Shown here piece after piece: positions 1-7,460 of a stretch of DNA of 64,000 nt. The DNA lies in contig NZ_BCWI01000017.1 of the NCBI RefSeq assembly GCF_001592125.1, forward strand, positions 1 to 64,000, written 5' to 3'. The notes beneath the pieces are model-generated. The model was not told the DNA's origin. It ran no database searches and saw only the letters and a program-made list of their open reading frames with translations. The DNA comes from Microbacterium hominis NBRC 15708 (GTDB lineage: Bacteria > Actinomycetota > Actinomycetes > Actinomycetales > Microbacteriaceae). Position numbers and translations under genes: made by a program. Every line of letters begins with the position of its first letter. The stretch's first letter is position 1.

Positions 1-1
1 G

Positions 2-163
2 TGCCGCCGCCACCACACCGTGAAGCACCACACCGGATGGCGGGTCCGACACCTCGGCGGCGGCACCCTCGAATGGACCTCACCCACGGGACGCCACTAC
101 CACGACCACCCACCCAGCCGCGTCCGATTCGTGCCGCACACCGACGACCCACCACCGTTCTGA
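2..163 (+). CDS. DUF222/HNH endonuclease family protein, C-terminal end only
   Basis: Reading from base 2 the frame is open to a TGA at 161-163. It encodes 53 residues that begin inside an HNH zinc-finger-like motif (Cys-Arg-Arg-His-His-Thr-Val-Lys-His-His) and continue with a GWRV, LEWTSPTGR and Y-x-DHPP tail. That is the usual end of DUF222-domain HNH endonuclease-like proteins, which are multicopy in Microbacteriaceae. The N-terminal part lies outside the window, so it is unknown whether the gene is intact. The role of the family is not settled; some members are treated as mobile-element-like (13E12 family). A second, decayed piece of the family lies near 60.9 kb. Confidence 0.75.
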   Translation, partial: CRRHHTVKHHTGWRVRHLGGGTLEWTSPTGRHYHDHPPSRVRFVPHTDDPPPF

Positions 164-227
164 GCACCACGCACGGGTCACGTCGGGCGCGGGCGCCCCG
201 GCGCAGACGGGATGGGAGGATGGGGGC

Positions 228-1679
228 GTGTCCGAGCGCGCCGAACCCACCCTCGCCGACCGTGCCCGCGCCACCCGCGTGGTCGTCGTCGGTGGAGGGA
301 TCGCCGGCCTGACGGCCGCGTGGGAGTGCGCGCGCATCGGGATGCCGGTCGTCCTCCTCGAAGCCGGCACCCGCGTGGGTGGAGCCATCGAGACCGCGAC
401 GCTCGACGGGATCGACATCGACCTGGCCGCCGAGGTGTTCTCGCTCTCCGCCCCCGCCCTGGCCGACCTTATCGACCAGCTCGAGCTGCGCGCCGACGTC
501 GAGCCCGCGGCCGACGAGAGCGTCGCCGTCGCCGTCGCGGCCGGTGACGGTCTGCACGTCGTGCCGCTGCCCGCCAACCGCGCCGGCATCCCCGCCAACG
601 TGTGGGCGCCGGCCGTGCGCCGCCTCGTGGGAAGCGCGGGCGTCTGGCGGGCCTACCTGGACCGCCTGCGGCCTCCGCTGACGATCGGCCGCGAGCGTCG
701 CCTGGGCGCCCTCGTGCGCACACGGATGGGAGTGCGCATCCGCGACCGGCTCGTGGCCCCCCTCACGATCGGCACCTGGGGAGTCGATCCCGACGAGATC
801 GACGTCGACCTCGCGGTGCCCGGCCTCAGCGCAGCGCTGACGCGGGCGGGTTCGCTCGGCGGCGCCGTCGACCAACTTCTCCCGGCACGGTCGGAGGACG
901 GCACCGAGCCGCCCCGGGCCCGCAGGGCCACCCTGCGCGGCGGCATGGGCCGCCTCGTCCAGGCGCTCGCCGAGCGGCTGCTCACCCTGGACGCCGACAT
1001 CCGCGTCGGGCACGCGGTCACCGCGCTCTCCCGCACCGAGACGGGCTGGCTCGTCCACGTCGACGGCGCCGGGGACGCCGTCGATCGGGGCGACGACGGC
1101 GTCCCTCAGCCGCTGCCCGCCGACATCGTCGTCCTCGCGGCCGGTGCGCCCGCCGCGTCGACCCTGCTCGCCCCGCTCGGCGTCACGCTCGACGCCCCCG
1201 CCCGCCCCGCCCGCGAGGTCGTCACCCTCGTGATGGATGCCGGCACCAGCGCCGCCGGCCCGGCGACCGTGTACCCGGTGCCGGGCGCGATGGCCGCGGC
1301 ATCCGTCATCGACGCCGGCGCCGCTTGGTCGAGCGTGCGTGCCGCGTCCGGCCCCACGCGGCGCGTCTTCCGCGTCACCGTCGATCCCGACCAGGGCGGC
1401 GATGACCCCTTGGCTCTCGCGGCGCGCGACCTCACGCGGCTGTGGCCGGGCATCGGCGCGATCCGGGCGAGTGCGCAGCGCACCGCGTTCCTCGCGCCGC
1501 CGTCGTCGGCTCTCGGCCATGCCGAGCGTGCGGCCGCCCTGCGCGCCCGCATCGCGCCGCTCGGGCGCATCGTCGCGGTCGGGGAGGACCTGGCCGGAGG
1601 CGGCATCTCGAGCGTCGTCGCCGACACGATCGACGAGGTCGAGCGCGTCCGCCACGATGTTCTGTGGGGCCGGCCCTAG
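228..1679 (+). CDS. hemY: Coproporphyrinogen III / protoporphyrinogen oxidase
   Basis: A 483-residue FAD-dependent oxidase of heme synthesis. In actinobacteria the family oxidises coproporphyrinogen III to coproporphyrin III on the cytoplasmic side of the membrane. Residues 17-30 carry the dinucleotide-binding loop GGGIAG followed by an E-A-G at the end of the second strand. The mid-protein RLVAPLTIGTWGVDPDEID region matches the HemY substrate domain, and the VGEDLAGGGISS stretch near residue 455 is the C-terminal FAD contact. The GTG start is chosen because GGAGGA lies 7 nt upstream and the conserved Rossmann start follows. hemD lies about 1.4 kb downstream behind three small genes. The other heme genes (hemE, hemQ, hemB, hemC) are not in the window. 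Confidence 0.85.
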   Translation: MSERAEPTLADRARATRVVVVGGGIAGLTAAWECARIGMPVVLLEAGTRVGGAIETATLDGIDIDLAAEVFSLSAPALADLIDQLELRADVEPAADESVAVAVAAGDGLHVVPLPANRAGIPANVWAPAVRRLVGSAGVWRAYLDRLRPPLTIGRERRLGALVRTRMGVRIRDRLVAPLTIGTWGVDPDEIDVDLAVPGLSAALTRAGSLGGAVDQLLPARSEDGTEPPRARRATLRGGMGRLVQALAERLLTLDADIRVGHAVTALSRTETGWLVHVDGAGDAVDRGDDGVPQPLPADIVVLAAGAPAASTLLAPLGVTLDAPARPAREVVTLVMDAGTSAAGPATVYPVPGAMAAASVIDAGAAWSSVRAASGPTRRVFRVTVDPDQGGDDPLALAARDLTRLWPGIGAIRASAQRTAFLAPPSSALGHAERAAALRARIAPLGRIVAVGEDLAGGGISSVVADTIDEVERVRHDVLWGRP

Positions 1680-1787
1680 CACAGCGCGCCCCCGCGGGAC
1701 AGCCCCGCACCGATCGGATGCCGGAATCGGAATATGGGGCTACCCTGGAGGAACGAAGCACCACGGGCTCGAACACGAGGAGACGCC

Positions 1788-2183
1788 ATGAGGGGCAAGA
1801 TCGGGATCGTCGTGGGACTCGCCGCAGGCTACGTGCTCGGCTCCCGCGCCGGGCGTGAGCGCTACGAGCAGATCAAGGCGGCGTCCCTCAAGCTCTGGAA
1901 CACCCCGCCGGTGCAGAAGCAGGTCGTCAAGGCGAAGGAGCTCGGAAAGAGCGCCGCCCTCGCCCTGCCGAGCGCGTTGTGGGACGGGGCCGTCAAGGTC
2001 ACCCGCGCGGCCGGCAAGGGCTCGACCCCCGGACAGAAGCTCGATTCCGCGCTGAAGGCGGGGCGCGCGTCGGCCGACGACGTCGCCCGCGGGGCGGAGA
2101 AGACGGCGGCCGAGGTCAAGAAGGCGGCCGACAAGGCCGTCGCCGACGCGAAGAGCGAGGCCAAGAAGGTGGCGGGCGACTGA
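1788..2183 (+). CDS. YtxH-like small membrane-associated protein
   Basis: A 131-residue protein. The N-terminal glycine-rich hydrophobic stretch GKIGIVVGLAAGYVLGSRAGRERYEQI is typical of YtxH-type actinobacterial proteins. The rest is charged, Ala/Lys-rich helix ending in repeated AAEVKKAADKAVADAK-like segments, probably a coiled coil. An in-frame start lies 18 codons upstream, but the ATG at 1788 has GAGGAG 5 nt upstream and begins exactly at the conserved MRGKIG. A TACCCT -10-like box at 1741-1746 could drive the trio. The next gene starts 1 bp after the stop. Function is unknown; the family is often linked to envelope stress. Confidence 0.75.
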   Translation: MRGKIGIVVGLAAGYVLGSRAGRERYEQIKAASLKLWNTPPVQKQVVKAKELGKSAALALPSALWDGAVKVTRAAGKGSTPGQKLDSALKAGRASADDVARGAEKTAAEVKKAADKAVADAKSEAKKVAGD

Positions 2184-2184
2184 G

Positions 2185-2595
2185 ATGGCCGCATCCCGAG
2201 GGTTCCGCGATCGCTCCGACGACAGCCTGCTGACACTCGTCGGCGAGGTCCCCGAGCTCGTCCGCAACCTCGTCGTCGCCGAGGTCGACTCGGCGAAGAA
2301 CTGGGCGAAGAAGGCGGGCAAGGATGCCGGCATGGGCGGCGTCTGGTTCATCGTCGCGCTCTTCTTCCTCTTCTGGTCGCTGCCGGCACTGGCCGCGTTC
2401 GCCATCATCGGGCTGTCGTCGTGGATGCCCGCGTGGCTCGCGAGCCTCATCGTCGTGGTGATCGCCCTCGTGGGAGCGGCCGTGTTCGCCTGGCTCGGAC
2501 TCCTGCGGTTCAAGCATCTGAGCCGCTCGACCAACCCCGTCGACGCCGTGAAGGTCGACGCGCGCATCGTGAAGGACGTGGCCGATGAGTTCTGA
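2185..2595 (+). CDS. Holin-X superfamily III (phage-holin family) membrane protein
   Basis: A 136-residue protein with a hydrophilic N-terminal helix (about 1-50), two transmembrane segments (about 52-75 and 84-107) and a short charged tail. This is the layout of the Putative Actinobacterial Holin-X family (PF07332). It sits in the middle of a YtxH/Holin-X/DUF3618-like trio common in actinobacterial chromosomes, so despite the name it is probably a resident envelope protein rather than a phage lysis protein. No phage genes are nearby. It overlaps the next gene by 11 bp, so the three are probably translated together. Confidence 0.75.
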   Translation: MAASRGFRDRSDDSLLTLVGEVPELVRNLVVAEVDSAKNWAKKAGKDAGMGGVWFIVALFFLFWSLPALAAFAIIGLSSWMPAWLASLIVVVIALVGAAVFAWLGLLRFKHLSRSTNPVDAVKVDARIVKDVADEF

Positions 2596-2857
2596 CCAGC
2601 CCATTCCGCGCACCGCGGTCGCCCTCGGGATCACCGACCCGGTGGAGAGCGCCCGCGCCGAGCTCAAGGCCGCCCTCGCCGCGATCGAGGAGAAGGCGAA
2701 CGTCCCGAAGCGGGTCGCGAACGCCGCCGACCGCGCGGTCGGCGACGCCCGCCGGTTCGCCCGCCGCAAGCCCGCTCTGGCGACCGCCGCCGTGCTGGGA
2801 GCCGCCGCGCTGGTGGGACTCACGGTGTGGGGCATCGTCCGCGCCTACACCCGCTGA
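2585..2857 (+). CDS. DUF3618-like membrane-anchored protein
   Basis: A 90-residue protein. Its first half is a charged helix with the E-x-A-R-A-E-L-K-A-A-L-x-A-I pattern of DUF3618-like proteins. Residues 62-85 form one C-terminal transmembrane segment (PALATAAVLGAAALVGLTVW), followed by a basic end. The start overlaps the Holin-X gene. I assign the family from the pattern only. Its function is unknown, but the partnership with Holin-X and YtxH proteins is a recurring actinobacterial arrangement. Confidence 0.65.
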   Translation: MSSDQPIPRTAVALGITDPVESARAELKAALAAIEEKANVPKRVANAADRAVGDARRFARRKPALATAAVLGAAALVGLTVWGIVRAYTR

Positions 2858-2941
2858 CCCCGCGCGACGCCCGCACGCGCGCGATATTGCGTGTCGGCGA
2901 GGCGCTGTCAACCCGTGTCCGCGCGTCCCGCGCCCCGGGGT

Positions 2942-3081
2942 ATGCTCGTGTCTCAGGCAGCGGCAATGGTGCGCAAGCTGCCGGCAACGACGACCCGAGC
3001 CGCGCAGCCTTGGCGTTCGCGCGTGCACGCCCCGTCGTTGCCGGACGCGCGAAACCGTGTGTCCCGACTGAGCATCACGAG
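2942..3081 (+). promoter_or_regulatory. Structured leader with nested inverted repeats upstream of hemD
   Basis: This 232-bp gap holds an ordered set of complementary arms. ATGCTC (2942-2947) pairs with GAGCAT (3070-3075). CTCGTG (2945-2950), which overlaps the first arm, pairs with CACGAG (3076-3081). CCGGCAACGACG (2981-2992) pairs perfectly with CGTCGTTGCCGG (3033-3044). A smaller GGCAGC/GCTGCC hairpin overlaps the start of that long stem. The last arm runs into the only purine-rich stretch before the hemD ATG (GAGAG, 3079-3083). The two outer pairings exclude each other, which suggests a switchable leader. I cannot assign a known riboswitch class. Confidence 0.5.
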
Positions 3082-3089
3082 AGTCGAGC

Positions 3090-3884
3090 ATGATCCCTGA
3101 CCCGCACGCCGCCAAGCCCCTCAAGGGGTGGCGAGTGCTCGTGCCCCGCGGTGGACCGTGGGGCGACTCCGTGGCCGCGACGTTGCGTTCCCAGGGTGCC
3201 GTGCCGGTGATCGCCCCCCTCATCAACTTCGCCCCGTCGACCGACCAGGCCACCCTCGAGACGGCCCTCGCCGACCTCGCCGCCGGCGCGTTCGACTGGG
3301 TCACCCTCACGAGCGCGACGACGGTCGACGTCCTGTACGCGTACCGCGCCGTCATCCCGGCGACCACGCGCGTGGCCGCGGTCGGCGAGACCACGGCGGC
3401 CGCACTCAGTGCGGTCGGGTACCGCGTCGACCTGGTGCCCGACGACGACAACTCCGCCGCCGGGATGGCCGGTCAGCTCATCGATCTCGAGCCCGAGCCG
3501 CGGCACATCCTCACCCTGCGCAGCGAGATCGCCAAGCCCGTCTTGACGCGCAGGCTCACCGAGGCCGGTCACGACGTGCGCAGCGTCGTCGCCTACCGCA
3601 CGGTCGGCGTGCCGGTCACCGAACGCATCGCCCACGACGTCGCGAACGGCCGCATCAACGCCATCCTCGTCAGCAGCGGCTCGGTGGCCGAGCAGGTGCG
3701 GCTGCAGTTCCCCGAGATCCCCGACACGACCGTCATCGCCGCGATCGGCCCGCGCACCGCGAAGGATGCCCGCAAGGTCGGGCTGGGCGTCAGCGCGGTC
3801 GCTCGCGAGCAGACCGTCGACGGTCTCATCGCGGCCGTCTCCAGCTTCCCCCTGCCGCACGCCAACGACGAGTTCCACCTCTGA
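3090..3884 (+). CDS. hemD: Uroporphyrinogen-III synthase
   Basis: A 264-residue HEM4-family protein that closes and isomerises hydroxymethylbilane to uroporphyrinogen III. The two-domain pattern is visible: an N-terminal WRVLVPRGG strand, WVTLTSATTVDVLYAY (about residue 70-85), VAAVGETTAAALSAVGYRVDLVP (about 95-118), then the second domain with ILTLRSEIAKPVLTRRL, INAILVSSGSVAEQV and IAAIGPRTAKDARKVGL. There is no strong Shine-Dalgarno; only GAGAG lies 6-10 nt upstream, inside the 3' arm of the structured leader. Low overall conservation is normal for this family. Confidence 0.8.
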   Translation: MIPDPHAAKPLKGWRVLVPRGGPWGDSVAATLRSQGAVPVIAPLINFAPSTDQATLETALADLAAGAFDWVTLTSATTVDVLYAYRAVIPATTRVAAVGETTAAALSAVGYRVDLVPDDDNSAAGMAGQLIDLEPEPRHILTLRSEIAKPVLTRRLTEAGHDVRSVVAYRTVGVPVTERIAHDVANGRINAILVSSGSVAEQVRLQFPEIPDTTVIAAIGPRTAKDARKVGLGVSAVAREQTVDGLIAAVSSFPLPHANDEFHL

Positions 3885-3917
3885 GCGTGCGGGCGTGAGG
3901 CGCCCGGATGCCGGTCG

Positions 3918-4889
3918 TCAGCCGAGGAGCCTCCCGAGGAAGAGCGCCTGCTCGTCCCACTGGAACGCCTGTCCGCCCTCGTGCTCGTTGAAGTCGTAGA
4001 CCCGCATCTGCTTGTCGTCGCGGTCGACGTGGTTGAAGGCCGCGTAGACGGTCGACGGCGGGCAGACGGGATCGAGCAGCCCGACCGAGAACAGCGACGG
4101 CGCGCTCACGCGCCGCGCGAAGTTGACGCCGTCGAAGTAGGAGAGGGTCTGGAACACGCCGGCGCTGGCGCCGCGGTGCACCGAGAGGTAGCGCACGACC
4201 TCGTGGTACGGCTCGCGGTCGGTCATGCCGATCGCGCGCTCGAAGTGGCAGAGGAAGGGCACGTCGGGCATGACGGCGAGGAGGCCGTCGCTCAGGCCCG
4301 CGGCGGCGAGCGTGATGCCGCCGCCCTGGCTTCCGCCGGTCACCGCGATGCGGTCGGCGTCGACGATCGTCAGCGTGCGCGCGGCATCGATGAGGCGCAC
4401 GGCGTCGGTGAAGACGCGACGGTAGTAATACTCGTCGGGTGACTCGATTCCGCGGGTCATGAACCCGTTCGTCGACGGGCCCGTGCCGTGCGGATCGGGC
4501 GTCGCACCGGGGGAGCCCCACGTCGAGCCCTGGCCGCGGGTGTCCATGAACAGGTGCGCGTAGCCGGACGAGGCCCAGCCCAGCCGCTCCGTCGGAAGCC
4601 CCCGGCCGCCGCCGTAGCCGTTGAACTCGATGACCGTGGGCAGCGGCCCGGCCTCGCCGCGAGGAACGCGCAGCCAGGCCTTGACCGGCTCGCCTCCGTA
4701 ACCGGGGAAGGTCACATCGAACACGTCGATGGTCGTCAGCACCGTCTCGACCGGCTCCAGCGTCACCTCGCCGCCCGCGGCCCGGGCGCCGGCGAGCGTC
4801 CGCGACCAGAAATCGTCGAAGTCCGCGGGCTCGCGCACGTCGGGGCGGTAGGTCTCGAGGGCGTCGGGATCGAGGTCGAATCGTGGCAT
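3918..4889 (-). CDS. Acetylxylan esterase / cephalosporin-C deacetylase family hydrolase
   Basis: A 323-residue AXE1-type alpha/beta hydrolase. No signal peptide is seen, so it probably deacetylates imported oligosaccharides or small acetyl esters in the cytoplasm. Ser187 sits in GGSQGG. Asp273 (GLLDPVCPP) and His303 (NEHEGG) complete the expected triad. The RGQGSTWGSPG and ESPDEYYYRRVFTDA stretches are family landmarks. The frame is open far upstream, but the ATG at 4889 starts the conserved MPRFDLDPDALETYRPD region and has GGAG 6 nt before it. The gene is divergent from the small gene at 5017 and convergent with hemD. Confidence 0.85.
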   Translation of the reverse strand: MPRFDLDPDALETYRPDVREPADFDDFWSRTLAGARAAGGEVTLEPVETVLTTIDVFDVTFPGYGGEPVKAWLRVPRGEAGPLPTVIEFNGYGGGRGLPTERLGWASSGYAHLFMDTRGQGSTWGSPGATPDPHGTGPSTNGFMTRGIESPDEYYYRRVFTDAVRLIDAARTLTIVDADRIAVTGGSQGGGITLAAAGLSDGLLAVMPDVPFLCHFERAIGMTDREPYHEVVRYLSVHRGASAGVFQTLSYFDGVNFARRVSAPSLFSVGLLDPVCPPSTVYAAFNHVDRDDKQMRVYDFNEHEGGQAFQWDEQALFLGRLLG

Positions 4890-5016
4890 GACGGGCTCCG
4901 TGCTGGCGGTCGGACGGGGCGTCTGCCCCGCCGAATCCTCACGATATCGCCTGGCGAGACCGGATCGTTGCCGTGCTGTGAGCATCCGCACATGGCGGCG
5001 CTGGCAGACTGATGGC

Positions 5017-5412
5017 ATGGTGACCCTGCTGCTGGACGCGACGCAGCTCGAGGTCGTGCTGTCGGGCGTCGAACGCGCTCTGTCACGGCGATCGGAGAGC
5101 GTCCGCGTCGACCGTTCGCACATCCTGAGGGTGCAGCTGACCGACGACGCCTGGACCTGGCTGCGCGGCGTGCCCGCCCCCGGCACCCTCGTGCGCGGGA
5201 CGGTCGCCATGGGCACCTGGCGTTCGGCGAGCGGGTGCGACTTCGTCGTGGTCCGCCGGCGCCGGCCCGCCGTCGTCGTCGACCTGGCGCCGGATGCCGA
5301 GTTCGAGCGACTCGTGCTGACCACGCGCCACGGCCTCGCCCTCGTGCAGGCGTTGCGCCTGGACGGCGACGACGCCCCGGTCGACGTCGCCGAGATCGCC
5401 GACCGCGCCTGA
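5017..5412 (+). CDS. Conserved hypothetical protein, possible PH-like fold
   Basis: A 131-residue soluble protein that I do not recognise by name. Alternating short strands, the motif RRRRPAVVVDLAPDAEFERLVLTT and a final helix (HGLALVQAL) are reminiscent of small bacterial PH-like domains, but this is only an impression. The ATG at 5017 is preferred to upstream in-frame starts because those would overlap the divergent esterase promoter. CAGACT lies exactly 6 nt before the ATG, resembling the leaderless promoter layout of other genes here. It converges on the ABC permease at 6 bp. Confidence 0.55.
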   Translation: MVTLLLDATQLEVVLSGVERALSRRSESVRVDRSHILRVQLTDDAWTWLRGVPAPGTLVRGTVAMGTWRSASGCDFVVVRRRRPAVVVDLAPDAEFERLVLTTRHGLALVQALRLDGDDAPVDVAEIADRA

Positions 5413-5418
5413 GACGGC

Positions 5419-6243
5419 TCAGGCGACGTCGCGCCGCCAGCTGACGAGATACCCGAGCCCGAGCAGGACGACGGCGTAGGCCAGCAGGATCAGTCCGCCG
5501 CCCCACCAGGTCAGCGTCGAGCCGGCGGCGCCGCCGATGCTCGTGTAGATGCTCGCTCCGACCAGCGCGTCGGAGGCGGCTCCCGGCAGGGCGGTCGTGA
5601 CGGACGAGAGGCCGTCGACGAAGCCCGCCACCGTCCGCAGGATCGGCTCGACGAACTGTGTGAACGCCAGCACCCCGACGACGGCGGCGACCTGGTTGCG
5701 CACCAGCGTGCCCACGCCGATCCCGATCAGCGCCCAGAGGACGAACGCCACGACCATCCGCGCGATCATCGCCCAGGTCTCCCCCTCCCCGAGGCGGGTG
5801 TCGACGCCGACGAGCGCGAGCGCCCCCGCGCCGATGCCGACGGCCGCCAGGAGGGCCACCACGGCGTACAGCAGCCCCATGAGCACGCCCGCGATCACCT
5901 TGCCGCCGAGTGCGACGCCGCGCCGCGGCGTGGCGAGGAAGGTGGGGGTGAGGGTCTTGTGGCGGAACTCGTTGGTGACCAGCAGGGTGCCGATCAGCAG
6001 CGGGAAGACGTACCCGACCGAGGTGGCCAGGCTGTACACGAGCGGCGGGACGACGTCCGCGGGAAGGGCGGGCGTGTTCGTCGCGCTCGTGTCGAGCGCG
6101 CCCGTCGCGAGCGCACCGAAGGTGGCGGCGAGCCCACCGGTGGTCACGCCGACGTAGGCGAGCAGGACGGCGGCGAGGATCCACCACATCGCGGTGGTGA
6201 ACTGCTTCGTCATCTCCGACCGCGTCGCGTTCACGATGCTCAT
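5419..6243 (-). CDS. ABC exporter permease (ABC-2 type)
   Basis: A 274-residue membrane protein with about six transmembrane segments: a first helix at 20-40, a large exported loop rich in Thr/Asn/Pro, then SVGYVFPLLIGTLLVTNEFRHKTLTPTFLATP. The TNEFRHKT...T stretch is characteristic of ABC-2 permeases paired with multidrug/antibiotic-type ATPases. The start overlaps the ATPase stop by 4 bp (ATGA at 6240-6243), so the two are translationally coupled and form one export system of unknown substrate. Confidence 0.8.
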   Translation of the reverse strand: MSIVNATRSEMTKQFTTAMWWILAAVLLAYVGVTTGGLAATFGALATGALDTSATNTPALPADVVPPLVYSLATSVGYVFPLLIGTLLVTNEFRHKTLTPTFLATPRRGVALGGKVIAGVLMGLLYAVVALLAAVGIGAGALALVGVDTRLGEGETWAMIARMVVAFVLWALIGIGVGTLVRNQVAAVVGVLAFTQFVEPILRTVAGFVDGLSSVTTALPGAASDALVGASIYTSIGGAAGSTLTWWGGGLILLAYAVVLLGLGYLVSWRRDVA

Positions 6244-7349
6244 CGGTGCGCCCCTTCCTCGTCGTGGCCCGGATCGTCGGAGACGTCCCCCTCGATCGGA
6301 TCGTCCTCGACGGCGTGCACGTACTCCGTGTCGTCGACGGCCGGCTCCTCCCACGACTCGGCGTCGGCAGCGGGGGCGGCGGCGACGGGAGGAGCGGACG
6401 CCGGCGTGGATGCCGGCGTGGATACCGCCGCGACGTCCGGTCGCGGGGCGTGCACGCGCGTGCCGTTGACGAGATCGAGGAACACCTCTTCCAGCGCGGG
6501 TCCGCGGCGGTGCAGCGCCGACAGGGCGACCCCGGCGGCGGCCGCGACGGCCCCGAGCTCGACGGGCTCGCGGCCGCGCACCGTGAAGCCGGTCCGCAGC
6601 GGCGCGTACGCGATGCCCGCGGCATCCAGGGCGCCCGCGAGCGCGGCGCGGTCGGGCGCATCGATCACCGTCGCCACGTCGTCGGGGTCGGTCAGGCCCG
6701 CGACGTCGCCCTCGTAGACCAGGCGCCCCTGGGAGATGATCAGCAGCGCCGTCACCGTCTGCTGCACCTCGGCGAGCATGTGCGAGGAGACCAGCACGGT
6801 GCGGCCCTCGGCGGCGAGCTGGGCGAGGAAGCCGCGGAGCCACTTGATGCCCTCGGGGTCGAGGCCGTTGGCGGGCTCGTCCAGCACCAGCACCCCCGGG
6901 TCGCCCAGCAGCGTGGCGGCGAGGCCGAGTCGCTGGCGCATGCCGAGCGAGAAGCCGCCGACCTTGCGTCCGGCCGCGTCGGCGAGACCCACGAGACCCA
7001 GCACCTCGTCCACGCGCGAGGCGGGGATGCCCGCCGCCTGCGCCGACACCGTCAGATGCCCGGCGGCACTGCGGCCGGGGTGGAAGCTCGACGCCTCCAG
7101 GGCGGCGCCGACCGTCTGCAGCGGGTGACGCAGCTCCGCGTAGCGGGTGCCGCCGATGGTGGCGCTGCCCGAGGTGGCGCGGACCAGGCCGAGCAGGATC
7201 CGCAGCGACGTCGTCTTGCCGGCGCCGTTCGGTCCGAGGAAACCGGTGACGCGTCCGGGCTCGACACGCGCCGAGAAGGAGTCGACCGCGCGGATCGCCC
7301 CGAATGTCTTCGTCACGTCACGGAACTCGAGGAGGTGTCCTTCGGGCAT
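6240..7349 (-). CDS. ABC exporter ATP-binding protein with acidic Pro/Ala-rich tail
   Basis: A 369-residue ATPase: Walker A GPNGAGKTT near residue 40, signature FSLGMRQRLGLA, Walker B VLVLDEPANGLDPEG, switch VSSHML. After the nucleotide-binding domain and the usual C-terminal extension (ending ALEEVFLDLVNG) there is an extra tail of about 70 residues. It has a STPASTPASAPP repeat and is then strongly acidic (EEPAVDDTEYVHAVEDDPIEG), which is unusual for the family. The start at 7349 has AGGAGAGG upstream. It is the first gene of the two-gene operon with the permease at 5419. Confidence 0.85.
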   Translation of the reverse strand: MPEGHLLEFRDVTKTFGAIRAVDSFSARVEPGRVTGFLGPNGAGKTTSLRILLGLVRATSGSATIGGTRYAELRHPLQTVGAALEASSFHPGRSAAGHLTVSAQAAGIPASRVDEVLGLVGLADAAGRKVGGFSLGMRQRLGLAATLLGDPGVLVLDEPANGLDPEGIKWLRGFLAQLAAEGRTVLVSSHMLAEVQQTVTALLIISQGRLVYEGDVAGLTDPDDVATVIDAPDRAALAGALDAAGIAYAPLRTGFTVRGREPVELGAVAAAAGVALSALHRRGPALEEVFLDLVNGTRVHAPRPDVAAVSTPASTPASAPPVAAAPAADAESWEEPAVDDTEYVHAVEDDPIEGDVSDDPGHDEEGAHR

Positions 7350-7460
7350 CGTCGTCCTCTCCTGGAGGCACGCGCAGTCACGTGCCTCTTCCATCCTGCC
7401 CGATGCGCGCCCCGACGCCCGCGGAGGCGCGACGCCGACCGCGCGGGTAACGTTGCCAGC

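Noticed and set aside
2185..2595. Holin-family protein as a sign of a prophage
   Set aside because: No integrase, terminase, portal, tail or lysin gene is nearby; the Holin-X family is widespread in actinobacterial chromosomes.
2942..3081. Resemblance of the hemD leader to SAM-clan riboswitches (GCTGCCGGCAAC segment)
   Set aside because: Only one short segment matches by eye, the other conserved parts could not be placed, and the downstream gene is not in methionine metabolism. Kept only as an unassigned structured leader.
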